A stretch of 64,000 nucleotides of DNA from Halopseudomonas phragmitis (GTDB lineage: Bacteria; Pseudomonadota; Gammaproteobacteria; Pseudomonadales; Pseudomonadaceae), in NCBI RefSeq assembly GCF_002056295.1, contig NZ_CP020100.1, positions 3,681,501-3,745,500 of the forward strand. The letters are read 5' to 3'. The translations under genes were made by a program, and so were the position numbers. Shown here in pieces: positions 19,370 through 28,790 of the stretch; positions within the stretch are counted from its first letter, which is position 1; every line of letters starts with the position of its first letter. Under the pieces are notes generated by a model that saw only the letters and a list, made by a program, of their open reading frames with translations, did not search any database and was not told where the DNA came from.

Positions 19370-20479
19370 ATGCCATTCGACCGCATCGAAGACATCATTG
19401 AAGACTTCCGCCAGGGCAAGATGGTGCTGCTGGTTGACGACGAAGACCGCGAGAACGAAGGTGACCTGTTGCTGGCGGCGGAAAAATGCACCACCGCAGC
19501 GATCAACTTCATGGCCCGTGAGGCCCGCGGCCTGATCTGCCTGACCCTGACCGAGGAGCATTGCCAGCGCCTGGAACTCAGCCCCATGGTGCCGCATAAC
19601 GGCAGCCCGTTCGCCACCGCGTTCACCGTCTCGATCGAAGCAGCCCAGGGCGTCACTACCGGCATTTCCGCCGCTGATCGGGCCCACACCGTTCTCACCG
19701 CGGTAGCACCGGATGCCCGCGCTGAAGATCTGGTGCAACCAGGACATATCTTCCCCCTGCGAGCCCGTGAAGGCGGAGTGCTGACCCGCGCCGGACACAC
19801 GGAAGCCGGCTGCGACCTGGCCCGGCTGGCGGGCCTGACCCCAGCAGCGGTAATTGTCGAGGTCATGAACGAAGACGGCACCATGGCCCGACGACCCGAG
19901 CTGGAGATCTTCGCCAAGCAGCACGGCATCCGTATCGGCACCATCGCCGACCTGATCCATTACCGGCTTAGCACCGAGCACACCGTTACCCGTATTGGCG
20001 AGCGCGAAATGCCAACGGTGCATGGCAACTTCCGCCTGGTGACCTACGAGGACCGCATCGAAGGCGGCGTTCACATGGCGATGGTCATGGGCGATATCCA
20101 GCGTGAACAGCCGACCCTGGTGCGGGTCCATGTCATCGATCCGCTGCGCGATCTGGTTGGTGCCGAATACACCGGCCCGAAGAACTGGACCCTGTGGGCA
20201 GCGCTGGAAAAAGTCGCCGAGGTCGGTCATGGCGTCGTAGTGGTGCTGGCCAACAACGAATCGTCCCAGGCCCTGCTGGAACGGGTGCCGCAACTCACTC
20301 AGCCACGCCGGCCCTACAACCGCTCCCAGTCACGAATCTATTCCGAAGTCGGTACCGGGGCGCAGATTCTTCAGGACCTGGGCGTCGGCAAACTGCGCCA
20401 CCTGGGCCCGCCACTGAAATACGCCGGCCTGACAGGCTACGATCTGGAAGTAGTGGAAAGCATCCCGTTCGAAAGTTGA
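19370..20479 (+). CDS. 3,4-dihydroxy-2-butanone-4-phosphate synthase with degenerate GTP cyclohydrolase II domain
   Basis: 369 aa. The N-terminal RibB domain is intact: [10 protein letters not shown] around residue 23-32 and the [16 protein letters not shown] block with His143. The C-terminal part from about residue 205 aligns with GTP cyclohydrolase II by position, but the zinc-binding cysteines are absent ([13 protein letters not shown] where RVHSECLTGD is expected), so only RibB activity is predicted; such degenerate fusions are common in Pseudomonas. It sits under a cluster operator and outside a rib operon, which suggests induced supply of the riboflavin precursor when the FMN-dependent oxygenase is made. 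Confidence 0.87.
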   Translation: MPFDRIEDIIEDFRQGKMVLLVDDEDRENEGDLLLAAEKCTTAAINFMAREARGLICLTLTEEHCQRLELSPMVPHNGSPFATAFTVSIEAAQGVTTGISAADRAHTVLTAVAPDARAEDLVQPGHIFPLRAREGGVLTRAGHTEAGCDLARLAGLTPAAVIVEVMNEDGTMARRPELEIFAKQHGIRIGTIADLIHYRLSTEHTVTRIGEREMPTVHGNFRLVTYEDRIEGGVHMAMVMGDIQREQPTLVRVHVIDPLRDLVGAEYTGPKNWTLWAALEKVAEVGHGVVVVLANNESSQALLERVPQLTQPRRPYNRSQSRIYSEVGTGAQILQDLGVGKLRHLGPPLKYAGLTGYDLEVVESIPFES

Positions 20480-20486
20480 ACAGGAT

Positions 20487-20509
20487 CAGGGCCGTCACTG
20501 ACGGCCCTG
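20487..20509. terminator. bidirectional hairpin between ribB-type gene and chemoreceptor gene
   Basis: Arms CAGGGCCGTCA (20487-20497) and TGACGGCCCTG (20499-20509) are perfect complements. It lies in the 41-bp convergent gap. No long U-run on either side. Confidence 0.6.
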
Positions 20510-20520
20510 GAAACCTGGAC

Positions 20521-22467
20521 TCAGGTCTTGAAGCGTCGAACCAGACTATTGAGAGTATCCGACAGACCAGTCAGGGTCTGGGCATCGGCCCGGGTGGCAT
20601 CGGCCAGTTCAGCCACCTGCTGTGAGTCACCGTGGATCTGACTGATGTGGCGATTGATGTCTTCGGCAACCTGATGCTGCTCTTCAGCCGCTGTGGCGAT
20701 CTGGGTATTCATATCGCGGATCCGGTCCACCGCCTCGCGAATCAGCTCGAAGCTCGAGCGCGCCTCGCTGATTGAGCTGACCGTCTGCTGGGACACCTCC
20801 AGGCTACTGTGCATCTGCCGGGCGGTAGCCTGGGTGCGCTGAGCCAGACGACCAAGCAAATCATCAATCTCTTCGGTGGAGTCGGCCGTACGCTTGGCCA
20901 GCGCCCGCACCTCATCGGCCACCACGGCAAATCCACGCCCTTGCTCACCTGCCCGGGCAGCCTCAATCGCGGCATTGAGCGCCAACAGGTTGGTCTGCTC
21001 GGCAATCGCATTGATGGTGCCAAGAATCGACTGGATGGCATTGCTGTCCTGCTCCAGTTGCTGCATTGCCTGAGCCGCCTGTTCAATCTCGCCACTCAAC
21101 CGGCCAACGCTGTCAACCGACGCATCGATCTGCTGTTGCCCGGCATGCGCCTGACTCTGCCCTTGATCGGCCGAGTTGGCGGCCTGACTGCAGGAGCGGG
21201 CCACCTCATTGGCGGTCATCACCATTTCATGGAAAGCGGTCGACACCATATCCACCGCCTCACGCTGTCGGGCCGCCACCTCGGCCAGCTCCTGGGACAC
21301 CTGAGTGGCACTGCCTGAGCTGCTGTGGATTTGCCCGGCCGCCTGGGCGATACGCTGCACCAGTTCGCGAATGGCGCCGAGAAACTGGTTGAACCAGCCC
21401 GCCAGTTGCGCGGTTTCATCCCGGCCACGCACCGCCAGATTGGTGGTCAGATCGCCCTCCCCCTGAGCTATCCCCTCAAGCCCATTGCTAACCGCCTGGA
21501 TCGGCCGGGTAATCAAGCCCGCACTCAGGGCCCCCAGAGCGGCAAAAGCGAATGCGGCCAGGGCGGCAATCAGGGCAATGATCCAGGTCAGTCGGGTTGC
21601 GCCGGCCATCACCTCCTGCTCGCGGATCAGCCCAATGAACTGCCAGCCCAGGGCCTGCGAGGTATAGACGTTGGCCATATAGCGCTCGCCGGCCAACTCC
21701 ACTTCGACCGAACCACCGTTGGCGGCTGCCAGCCTGGCATAACTGGGCCCAAGATCGGCCAGTTGACGAAAGTTGTTCTCTGGCCGGCGCGGATCGACCA
21801 GTACGGTGCCGTTACTTTCGATCAACATCAGATAACCGCTCTGCCCCAACTCGATATCACGAACGATATCGGTAAGCTGCTGCAGTGATACGTCGATATT
21901 GACCACTCCACCCTGATTGCCCAGGCGGTTGGAGAAGCTGCGCACCGTGCTGACCAGTACCACATCATCATCAGCCCAGTAGTAGGCTTCGGTGCGCTGG
22001 GCCTTGCCCGGCTCGGCCATAGCCCGCTGATACCAGGGCCGAGTGCGTGGATCGTAGTCGCTCAAATTGGGGTCGCCGGGCCAGAACAGGTAGCCACCTT
22101 CACGCGTTCCCAATGACACATAGGCATAGGCAGGATGGCTGGCGGCCAGCCCCGCAAACAGCTCAAACACCGCCCGGTCCTGCTCACCTTCGGGCTGACG
22201 GGCGCTGCGCGCATCGACATAACGCTTGAACTCTCCGTCAATGTTCTTCAGCAGCGGATGCGCCGCTAGGAATTCAACATTCTGACTGATGCCCTCAAAA
22301 AACAGCTGCATGGCGGTTTCGACCTGCCGGATTTCGCGCCCACTGCTATCAATAAAATCATCTCTGGCGGCTTCACGCAGGTTCAGTACAACCAGCAACG
22401 CCACCAGCATGACCGGCAAACTGGCAATGATCGCAAACGTCATGATGAGCTTGTGTCGGATGCTCAT
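20521..22467 (-). CDS. methyl-accepting chemotaxis protein with dCache sensor
   Basis: 648 aa. Membrane helices at about 8-28 and 293-318 flank a periplasmic double-Cache domain ([13 protein letters not shown], later NIDVSL). HAMP follows (about 320-370), then the signalling domain with the conserved hairpin [20 protein letters not shown] and [22 protein letters not shown] precedes the start. It reads away from an operator copy at 22521, so expression may follow the catabolic regulon and the ligand may be the cluster substrate or a related small molecule. Confidence 0.9.
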   Translation of the reverse strand: MSIRHKLIMTFAIIASLPVMLVALLVVLNLREAARDDFIDSSGREIRQVETAMQLFFEGISQNVEFLAAHPLLKNIDGEFKRYVDARSARQPEGEQDRAVFELFAGLAASHPAYAYVSLGTREGGYLFWPGDPNLSDYDPRTRPWYQRAMAEPGKAQRTEAYYWADDDVVLVSTVRSFSNRLGNQGGVVNIDVSLQQLTDIVRDIELGQSGYLMLIESNGTVLVDPRRPENNFRQLADLGPSYARLAAANGGSVEVELAGERYMANVYTSQALGWQFIGLIREQEVMAGATRLTWIIALIAALAAFAFAALGALSAGLITRPIQAVSNGLEGIAQGEGDLTTNLAVRGRDETAQLAGWFNQFLGAIRELVQRIAQAAGQIHSSSGSATQVSQELAEVAARQREAVDMVSTAFHEMVMTANEVARSCSQAANSADQGQSQAHAGQQQIDASVDSVGRLSGEIEQAAQAMQQLEQDSNAIQSILGTINAIAEQTNLLALNAAIEAARAGEQGRGFAVVADEVRALAKRTADSTEEIDDLLGRLAQRTQATARQMHSSLEVSQQTVSSISEARSSFELIREAVDRIRDMNTQIATAAEEQHQVAEDINRHISQIHGDSQQVAELADATRADAQTLTGLSDTLNSLVRRFKT

Positions 22468-22520
22468 GGCCCCTCCCTAGATAAACGGTACGGTGAAATG
22501 GTTTTAAGATATCCCGTATT

Positions 22521-22532
22521 ATGGTATACCAA
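22521..22532. promoter_or_regulatory. operator ATGGTATACCAA, copy 4 (one mismatch)
   Basis: Differs from the palindrome only in the last base and is preceded by CCGTATT like the others. It lies 53 bp upstream of the chemoreceptor start and 136 bp upstream of the luciferase-like oxygenase start. Confidence 0.68.
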
Positions 22533-22667
22533 TATCCAGTGATCTGCTGCACTTTGCTAGTACGCCAAGATCAGGCGTGATCGACACCCGATAGCCGCGC
22601 AGGGACACTTAAACCAAGCCGGCCAAACGATGGTCAAACCAACAAGTACAGGTTCGAGGACAGTCAT

Positions 22668-23711
22668 ATGAAGTTTTCATTGTTCGTGCATATGGAGCGC
22701 TACGACGATCAGGTCAGCCACCGGGAGCTTTTTGAAAACCTCACCGAACTGACCCTGATGGCCGAAGCCGGTGGGTTCTCCACCGTCTGGATCGGCGAAC
22801 ACCACTCGATGGACTACACCATCGCCCCCAGCCCTATGCCGCTGCTGGCCAACCTCGCCGCTTGTACCACTACCATTCGCCTGGGTGCCGGCACTCTGAT
22901 CGCCCCGTTCTGGCACCCCATTCGGGCTGCCGGCGAGTGCGCCCTGCTGGATGTGATCAGCAATGGCCGGATGGAAGTGGGTCTGGCCCGTGGCGCCTAT
23001 CAGTTCGAGTTCGACCGCATGGCAGGCGGCATGCCGGCCACCGACGGCGGTCAGCATCTGCGTGAGATGGTGCCGGTGATCAAGGCACTCTGGCAGGGTG
23101 ACTACGCTCACGATGGCGCGCTCTGGAAATTCCCGACCTCGACTTCCTCACCGCGCCCGATCCAGCAGCCGCATCCGCCGGTCTGGATTGCCGCACGCGA
23201 TCCAGACTCGCACAACTTCGCGGTCAAGAATGGCTGCAACGTGATGGTCACCCCGCTGATGAAGGGCGATGAGGAAGTGGTCGACCTGAAGAACAAGTTC
23301 GACACCGCACTGGCCAACAATCCGGACGTCCCCCGCCCGCAGATCATGGTGCTGCGGCATACTTTTGTGCACAGTCCGGATCAGCCGGATGGCTGGAAAA
23401 TCGGTGCTGAAGGCATCTCGCGCTTCTACCGCACCTTCGACGCCTGGTTCGGCAACAAGCAGATACCAGTCAACGGCCTGCTGCCGCCCAGCCCGGAAGA
23501 GAAGTTCAAGGAGCGCCCGGAGTTCGAACTGGAGAACATCCGCAAGAACACTATGGTCGGCACACCGGACGAGATCATTGCCCGCCTGCGTCACTATCAG
23601 GAACTGGGAGTGGACGAATTCAGCTTCTGGACCGACAACACCCTGTCGCACGAAGAGAAGAAGAAGTCACTCGAACTGTTCATCAACCACGTAGTGCCAG
23701 CGTTTCGCTGA
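22668..23711 (+). CDS. tgnB: luciferase-like FMN-dependent monooxygenase, TgnB-like
   Basis: 347 aa, bacterial-luciferase family TIM barrel. Seen: MKFSLFVHMERYD, VWIGEHHSMDYTIAPSP, RLGAGTLIAPFWHPIRAAGE, NGRMEVGLARGAY and a C-terminal VGTPDEIIARL with HYQELGVDEF. With the flavin reductase at 15160 it forms a probable two-component oxygenase. In the Acinetobacter pathway TgnB cleaves the C5-C6 bond of trigonelline directly. It is transcribed alone from a region holding operator copy 4, 7 kb from its reductase gene. The substrate could also be another N-heterocyclic betaine. Confidence 0.7.
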   Translation: MKFSLFVHMERYDDQVSHRELFENLTELTLMAEAGGFSTVWIGEHHSMDYTIAPSPMPLLANLAACTTTIRLGAGTLIAPFWHPIRAAGECALLDVISNGRMEVGLARGAYQFEFDRMAGGMPATDGGQHLREMVPVIKALWQGDYAHDGALWKFPTSTSSPRPIQQPHPPVWIAARDPDSHNFAVKNGCNVMVTPLMKGDEEVVDLKNKFDTALANNPDVPRPQIMVLRHTFVHSPDQPDGWKIGAEGISRFYRTFDAWFGNKQIPVNGLLPPSPEEKFKERPEFELENIRKNTMVGTPDEIIARLRHYQELGVDEFSFWTDNTLSHEEKKKSLELFINHVVPAFR

Positions 23712-23743
23712 GAACTGGCCGCGCTCTGAACAGGGAGTGCGGA

Positions 23744-23770
23744 CAAAAAAATGCGCGGCCGAAGCCGCGC
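23744..23770 (-). terminator. UUCG-loop rho-independent terminator of exaC
   Basis: On the minus strand GCGCGGC-TTCG-GCCGCGC is followed by ATTTTTTG: a 7-bp GC stem with the stable UUCG tetraloop and a U-run. It ends minus-strand transcription coming from the aldehyde dehydrogenase gene. Confidence 0.85.
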
Positions 23771-23796
23771 CAATCTCACGAACATTAGGACAACGA

Positions 23797-23857
23797 CCGG
23801 GCTCTGCCGAGCCCGGGTATCGCAATCATGGCCGGAGGAGCAGGACCGGCCATGATT
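23797..23857. other. two further perfect hairpins in the exaC 3' region
   Basis: CCGGGCTC-TGCC-GAGCCCGG at 23797-23816 (8-bp stem) and AATCATGGCCGG / CCGGCCATGATT at 23824-23835 and 23846-23857 (12-bp stem, 10-nt loop). Together with the terminator at 23744-23770 they give three stem-loops in a row in the exaC 3' untranslated region. Confidence 0.7.
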
Positions 23858-23866
23858 TACCCAGGC

Positions 23867-25387
23867 TTAGAAGAAGCCCAGCGGGTTCACGTCGTAGCTG
23901 ATCAGAAGGTTCTTGGTCTGCTGGTAATGGTCGAGAATCATCTTGTGGGTCTCGCGGCCAACACCGGACTTCTTGTAACCACCGAACGCGGCATGTGCCG
24001 GGTACATGTGGTAGCAGTTGGTCCATACCCGACCAGCCTGGATGCCGCGACCCATGCGGTAGGCGCGGTTGATGTCGCGGGTCCAGACCCCGGCGCCCAG
24101 ACCGAACTCGGTGTCGTTGGCGATCGCCAGCGCTTCTTCCTCGGTCTTGAAGGTGGTGACGCTGACCACCGGGCCAAAGATTTCTTCCTGGAAGATACGC
24201 ATCTTGTTGTGACCCTTGAGCAGGGTCGGCTGGATGTAGTAGCCATTGCCCAGCTCATTGTGCAGGTGCTCGGCACCACCACCGATCAGGAACTCGGCAC
24301 CCTCTTCACGGGCCACTTCCATGTACGACAGGATCTTGTCGAACTGCTGCTCGGAAGCCTGGGCACCAACCATGGTCTCGGTATCCAGCGGGTTGCCGCG
24401 CTTGATTTGACGGGTACGCTCGACCACCCGGGTGATAAAATCGTCGTACATGCTTTCCTGAATCAGCGCACGCGACGGGCAAGTGCAGACTTCGCCCTGG
24501 TTGAAGAACGCCAGCACCATGCCTTCAACGGCCTTGCTGATGAACGATTCTTCAGCCTGCATAATGTCGGCGAAGTAGATGTTCGGCGACTTGCCGCCCA
24601 GCTCCACGGTAGAAGGAATAATGTTCTCGGCGGCGCACTTGAGAATATGCCGGCCAACCGGGGTCGAGCCAGTGAACGCCAATTTGGCGATACGCTTGCT
24701 GGTGGCCAGCGCTTCGCCAGCTTCACGGCCGTAGCCATTGACGATATTGAGCACGCCGGGCGGCAGCAAATCAGCGATCAGCTCGGCAAATACCAGGATG
24801 CTCAGCGGAGTCTGCTCGGCCGGCTTGAGCACGATGCAGTTACCAGCAGCCAGAGCCGGCGCCAGTTTCCAGGCAGCCATCAGCAGCGGGAAGTTCCACG
24901 GAATGATCTGCCCAACCACGCCCAGCGGTTCGTGGAAGTGGTAGGCAGCGGTGTTTTCGTCGATCTCGGCGGCAGTACCTTCCTGAGCACGAATACAACC
25001 GGCAAAATAGCGGAAGTGGTCGGCTGCCAGCGGGATATCGGCATTGAGGGTTTCACGCACGGCCTTGCCGTTGTCCCAGGTTTCGGTGACAGCCAGCTTT
25101 TCCAGGTTCTGCTCGATACGGTCGGCAATCTTCAGCAGGATATTGGAACGGGCCTGTACCGAGGTCTTGCCCCAGGCATCCTTGGCGGCATGGGCGGCAT
25201 CCAGAGCCTTTTCGATATCTTCGGCGGTGGAACGCGGGATTTCACAGACTGCGCCGCCAGTCACCGGAGTGGTGTTGGTGAAATACTGACCTTTGACCGG
25301 AGCAACGAATTCACCGTTGATGAAGTTGCCGTATCGGTCCTTGAAAGTAACGACGGAGCCGGGTGCTCCAGGATTGGCGTAGATCAT
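23867..25387 (-). CDS. exaC: NAD-dependent aldehyde dehydrogenase ExaC/AldB type
   Basis: 506 aa. The start at 25387 has AGAGGA upstream and gives the family N-terminus [20 protein letters not shown]; an in-frame start 45 bases upstream is not needed. Motifs: [30 protein letters not shown] with the catalytic Cys, and [10 protein letters not shown]. ExaC oxidises acetaldehyde from the PQQ-dependent ethanol dehydrogenase ExaA, in line with the pqq operon 14 kb away; exaA itself is not in the window. The nearby tgn-like genes are on the other side of a terminator. Confidence 0.85.
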   Translation of the reverse strand: MIYANPGAPGSVVTFKDRYGNFINGEFVAPVKGQYFTNTTPVTGGAVCEIPRSTAEDIEKALDAAHAAKDAWGKTSVQARSNILLKIADRIEQNLEKLAVTETWDNGKAVRETLNADIPLAADHFRYFAGCIRAQEGTAAEIDENTAAYHFHEPLGVVGQIIPWNFPLLMAAWKLAPALAAGNCIVLKPAEQTPLSILVFAELIADLLPPGVLNIVNGYGREAGEALATSKRIAKLAFTGSTPVGRHILKCAAENIIPSTVELGGKSPNIYFADIMQAEESFISKAVEGMVLAFFNQGEVCTCPSRALIQESMYDDFITRVVERTRQIKRGNPLDTETMVGAQASEQQFDKILSYMEVAREEGAEFLIGGGAEHLHNELGNGYYIQPTLLKGHNKMRIFQEEIFGPVVSVTTFKTEEEALAIANDTEFGLGAGVWTRDINRAYRMGRGIQAGRVWTNCYHMYPAHAAFGGYKKSGVGRETHKMILDHYQQTKNLLISYDVNPLGFF

Positions 25388-25540
25388 TGTTATGTCCTCT
25401 GAGCTTGCCTGACCCATCACGGGCCAAGTCATGAGTCGATACTAGGACTGCCCGGCGGGTGCGTGTATGCGTCCTTGGCAGGGACGACTTCGTTATTTAG
25501 TAGTAGGCAGGCGCCAGAACAGCGGTCTATTAAGGCTAGC

Positions 25541-26275
25541 TCAGAAATCCGCATACCGTGCTTCGATGCGCTGATAACGGCCACTCTCGCGCAACCGTTG
25601 CAACCCCAGATTGAAGCGGTCACGCTTGTCCGGATCGGTGAAGCCGACGCTGTAAGGCGATGGCGGAAATAACCGGTGCACGCGGATCGGCTGCCGGGTA
25701 TCGACCTGATCGCCAATCTCATGATTGAAGGCCTGAAAAATTCGCAGATCAGCAATTACCACATCGACCCGGCCGGCATACAGCAACAGGTTGCGAATAA
25801 CCTGGCGGGCCTCCTCACGATAGCGTGGATTGCTCACAGTCATGGCCTGGAACTCCTCGCCGAGCAGAAAGCGAGCCCGCTGAAAGGCACTGACCGAGTA
25901 ATTGCCCAGCTCGCCGATACTGCCCAACTCGATCTCGCGCCGGGCAAGAGTGATAGCCACATTCTGGTACTCGACATAGGGCACAGAGTAGAACGCCGGA
26001 ATACCACTGACCGGGCTGGTGGTAGCAATCGCATCCAGCTCACCGCGCGCCAGCAGCACATGCAAACGCTCCATTGGCCCGTAGTAAAGCTCCATCTGGA
26101 ATCCGGCCAGCTCAAAGGCAGCCTTGATCAGATCGTGCTCCAGCCCACGGAGCTGCCCCTCATAGATATAAGGTGGCTTATGGGTGCCCATCCCTACACG
26201 CAAAACCTCAGCCCAGCTCACCCCGGACTGCAGCCCAGCCAGCAACAGGACACACGCGACGATAAGTCCTCTCAT
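25541..26275 (-). CDS. periplasmic solute-binding protein family 3 (amino-acid-binding-like)
   Basis: 244 aa. The signal peptide MRGLIVACVLLLAGLQSGVS ends near SWA. The mature protein has the SBP_bac_3 pattern: LRVGMGTHKPPYIYEG, GLEHDLIKAAFELAGF and LARGELDAIATTSP. No permease or ATPase genes are adjacent, so it is an orphan binding protein, perhaps used in sensing or with a remote ABC transporter. Ligand unknown. Confidence 0.85.
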   Translation of the reverse strand: MRGLIVACVLLLAGLQSGVSWAEVLRVGMGTHKPPYIYEGQLRGLEHDLIKAAFELAGFQMELYYGPMERLHVLLARGELDAIATTSPVSGIPAFYSVPYVEYQNVAITLARREIELGSIGELGNYSVSAFQRARFLLGEEFQAMTVSNPRYREEARQVIRNLLLYAGRVDVVIADLRIFQAFNHEIGDQVDTRQPIRVHRLFPPSPYSVGFTDPDKRDRFNLGLQRLRESGRYQRIEARYADF

Positions 26276-26408
26276 GCACTTATCCTAGCTCGGACCTGTC
26301 GCCTTTTCCGGGTGCGTCACATGGACCCGGTGCCAAACCATGGTTGGAGGAACGCAGCCAAGCGGCTACCATAACCCTTTATCGCCTACGGGCATTACGA
26401 GGTAAGAC

Positions 26409-26702
26409 ATGAAAATTCGCTCTACCCTGGCCATCAGTTGCGTGCTGGCCCTGCTCAGCCAGCCCAGCCTGGCCTGCTCGCCGGAAGACGCCATCGAGAT
26501 GGCTGAGAAAGTCGCCCAGACCATCAACCGCATCGCTGCCGGCGATCCGGACAAGGCCAACCAATTGCACACCCAACTGCTGGAGCTGCAACAACGCGAT
26601 CCAACCCGCAGCGAACATGGTCCCTGCCGCGCCTATGAGCGGATCATTGAGGAACTGGAAGCCCGGGAACGTGGCGAGAGCCCAGGCGAAACATCGAATT
26701 AA
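26409..26702 (+). CDS. small exported protein of unknown function
   Basis: 97 aa. The signal peptide MKIRSTLAISCVLALLSQPS ends near LACSP. The remaining 75 residues are hydrophilic and helical with two cysteines (Cys near the mature start and HGPCRAYERII), which could form a disulfide in the periplasm. GAGG lies upstream of the ATG. I do not recognise a characterised family. Confidence 0.7.
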   Translation: MKIRSTLAISCVLALLSQPSLACSPEDAIEMAEKVAQTINRIAAGDPDKANQLHTQLLELQQRDPTRSEHGPCRAYERIIEELEARERGESPGETSN

Positions 26703-26714
26703 TCGATGCTTTTG

Positions 26715-26749
26715 GTGGATTTTTTGCGCTATTAAACCAAAAAATCCAC
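26715..26749. terminator. AT-rich hairpin after the small exported protein gene
   Basis: GTGGATTTTTTG (26715-26726) pairs with CAAAAAATCCAC (26738-26749) over 12 bp with an 11-nt loop, 12 bp after the stop codon. Internal T-tract rather than trailing T-tract, so terminator function is uncertain. Confidence 0.5.
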
Positions 26750-26772
26750 TTATAGAATGGCCACATATCTAA

Positions 26773-26910
26773 AGGGTGTTTACAAATGTCACGAGCGACG
26801 GCCAGGCAAGGCGAAATCAGCCGAACAAGCGCAGTTTACGTGGTGTAAATGAGCATTGTGAGGCTGATTTCAACGCTGCATGGCCGAGCGCAGTAATTTG
26901 TAAACACCCT
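26773..26910. repeat. 138-bp MITE-like inverted-repeat element
   Basis: Ends in perfect 15-bp terminal inverted repeats AGGGTGTTTACAAAT (26773-26787) and ATTTGTAAACACCCT (26896-26910). Inner arms pair imperfectly (GGCCAGGCAAGGCGAAATCA against TGATTTCAACGCTGCATGGCC) and the centre TTTACGTGGTGTAAA forms a small hairpin, so the whole element can fold as one long stem. It has no ORF and ends about 10 bp before the pirin ribosome-binding site. Confidence 0.8.
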
Positions 26911-26927
26911 CTTAATGGAGGTGAGCC

Positions 26928-27788
26928 ATGCACAAACGCGATGTGATTGAACTGCTTCAGGGTCGTCCAGCCTCCGATGGCGACGGCGTCAAACTGGTAC
27001 GTGTATTCGGCGGCCAGGGCCCGGAACGTTTCGACCCTTTCCTGATGCTCGACGAGTTCGGCTCCGATGAGGCTGCCGACTACATTGGCGGCTTTCCGCC
27101 GCACCCGCATCGCGGCTTCGAAACCGTGACTTACATGCTCGAAGGCAAGATGCTGCACGAGGACCACATGGGCAACCAGGGTTTGCTGGAGTCCGGTGGT
27201 GTGCAGTGGATGACCGCCGGGCGCGGCATCATTCACTCGGAAATGCCGCAGCAAAGCTCCGGCCGCATGCGCGGGTTCCAGCTTTGGGTCAACCTGCCGG
27301 CCAAGGACAAGATGCAGCCTGCCAGCTATCAGGATCTGCCACCCTCGGCCCTGGCCGAAGGGCAATTGCCCGGCGGTGGGCAGGTGCTGGTGATTGCCGG
27401 CGAGTTGACCATCAACGGGCAAACGCTGTCAGGGCCGATTCAGGGCAAAGCCACCGAGCCGCTGTACCTGGACCTGCATCTGGGTGCCGACGAAGCACTG
27501 GAGTTGCCGCTGGAAAGCCAGCTCAACGTGCTGCTGTATGCCTATGAGGGTCAGGTCAGCGTGCACGGCGAGCAGCGCAGTGCCGAACTGGCACCCAAGC
27601 AATTGGCACGGCTGGGCCAAGGTGGCGGGGTTAGCCTGCGTGCCGGTAGTTCAGGGGCGCGGTTGCTGCTGATTGCCGGCAAACCGATCGGCGAGCCGGT
27701 GGTGCAGTATGGTCCGTTCGTGATGAACAGTCGTGAGGAGATCGAACAGGCCCTGCGCGACTACCGCGACGGCCGCCTGGCCAGCTGA
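26928..27788 (+). CDS. pirin family protein
   Basis: 286 aa, bicupin. The iron-binding residues of pirins are present: His59 and His61 in PHPHRGFET, His103 and Glu105 in GIIHSEMP. The N-terminal cupin contains EGKMLHEDHMG and GGVQWMTAGRG; the second cupin is degenerate as usual. Bacterial pirins act as quercetinases or modulate metabolic enzymes. GGAGG precedes the ATG, right after the MITE-like repeat, whose fold may affect its 5' leader. Confidence 0.9.
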   Translation: MHKRDVIELLQGRPASDGDGVKLVRVFGGQGPERFDPFLMLDEFGSDEAADYIGGFPPHPHRGFETVTYMLEGKMLHEDHMGNQGLLESGGVQWMTAGRGIIHSEMPQQSSGRMRGFQLWVNLPAKDKMQPASYQDLPPSALAEGQLPGGGQVLVIAGELTINGQTLSGPIQGKATEPLYLDLHLGADEALELPLESQLNVLLYAYEGQVSVHGEQRSAELAPKQLARLGQGGGVSLRAGSSGARLLLIAGKPIGEPVVQYGPFVMNSREEIEQALRDYRDGRLAS

Positions 27789-27794
27789 CCCACA

Positions 27795-27829
27795 GCCCTG
27801 TTTCGTGGCCCTCGGCCACGAAACAGGGC
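27795..27829. terminator. bidirectional terminator between pirin and recR
   Basis: Perfect 16-bp dyad GCCCTGTTTCGTGGCC (27795-27810), loop CTC, complement at 27814-27829, in the 48-bp convergent gap. Strong stem without a U-run. Confidence 0.7.
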
Positions 27830-27836
27830 GCCAGCA

Positions 27837-28436
27837 TCAACCAATCGGGGTACGCCCGGCCAAGGCATGGGCCAGCGTACCGCCGTCAATATATTCCAGC
27901 TCACCGCCCAGCGGCACACCGTGAGCAATGCGTGAAACCTTGATACCACGCGGTTTGAGCAGATTGGCAATATAGTGCGCGGTGGCCTCGCCTTCCACGG
28001 TCGGATTGGTGGCCAGAATCACCTCGGCCACGTCGCGATCCTCAAGGCACGCCAGCAACGCCGGAATACCAATCTCCTCAGGCCCCAGCCCGTCAATCGG
28101 CGACAGATTACCCTTGAGCACGAAGTAGCGGCCATGAAAGCCACCGGCCTGCTCCACCGCCCAGACATCAGCCGGGCTTTGCAAAATACAGAGCAAACTG
28201 TCATCCCGGCGCGGATCAGCACACAAGTTGCAGATCTCGGTTTCACTCAGGGTGCGGCAACGCGAGCAATAGCCGACGCCATCCATCGCCGCCTCCAGTG
28301 CCCGGGCCAGATGTCGGGCTACTTCACGATCGCGCTCAAGCAAATGCAGGGCCATGCGCTGGGCGGTTTTAGGCCCAACGCCAGGCAACCCCCGCAGCGC
28401 ATCAATCAACTGCCGGATCAGCGGACTGAAACTCAT
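27837..28436 (-). CDS. recR: recombination protein RecR
   Basis: 199 aa. RecFOR pathway protein that helps load RecA on gapped DNA. Helix-hairpin-helix [20 protein letters not shown] at the N-terminus, four-cysteine zinc finger [16 protein letters not shown], then a Toprim domain ([26 protein letters not shown]). It is the third gene of the dnaX-ybaB-recR block, 10 bp after ybaB. Confidence 0.97.
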   Translation of the reverse strand: MSFSPLIRQLIDALRGLPGVGPKTAQRMALHLLERDREVARHLARALEAAMDGVGYCSRCRTLSETEICNLCADPRRDDSLLCILQSPADVWAVEQAGGFHGRYFVLKGNLSPIDGLGPEEIGIPALLACLEDRDVAEVILATNPTVEGEATAHYIANLLKPRGIKVSRIAHGVPLGGELEYIDGGTLAHALAGRTPIG

Positions 28437-28446
28437 GCAGGCAGGC

Positions 28447-28773
28447 TCAGAACGGCATCTTGAAGCCGTCGGGCAGATTCATCCCGGCGGTCAGACCAGC
28501 CATCTTTTCCTGATTGTTCTTTTCCAGTTTGCGCACCGCATCGTTGAACGCTGCGGCAATCAGGTCCTCGAGCACTTCCTTGTCTTCGCTCATCAGGCTG
28601 TCGTCAATGCTGACCCGGCGCACATCGTGACGCCCGGTCATAACCACTGACACCAGACCGGCACCGGATTGACCGGTTACTTCGGCGTTGGCCAGCTCTT
28701 CCTGCATTTTCTGCATTTTTTCCTGCATTTGCTGGGCCTGCTTCATCAGACCCGCCATGCCACCTTTCATCAT
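28447..28773 (-). CDS. ybaB: YbaB/EbfC nucleoid-associated protein
   Basis: 108 aa. Small DNA-binding dimer with the Met/Gln-rich first helix ([20 protein letters not shown]), the strand [20 protein letters not shown] and the helix [18 protein letters not shown]. Its location between dnaX and recR is the usual one. Confidence 0.95.
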   Translation of the reverse strand: MMKGGMAGLMKQAQQMQEKMQKMQEELANAEVTGQSGAGLVSVVMTGRHDVRRVSIDDSLMSEDKEVLEDLIAAAFNDAVRKLEKNNQEKMAGLTAGMNLPDGFKMPF

Positions 28774-28790
28774 CTGCTTGTCCTCTTCAA

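Noticed and set aside
19001-20293. Minus-strand ORF of 430 codons ending in the DUF1330 protein
   Set aside because: Only the last 95 codons (from 19288) are real; the upstream part is antisense to the RibB-type gene and crosses the operator.
23828-25402. Plus-strand ORF of 524 codons
   Set aside because: Antisense shadow of exaC; its product has no recognisable domain.
25388-25540. Sigma-54 promoter for exaC
   Set aside because: TTGGCCCGTGATGGG and TTGGCAGGGACGAC-like stretches lack GC at the required ten-base spacing.
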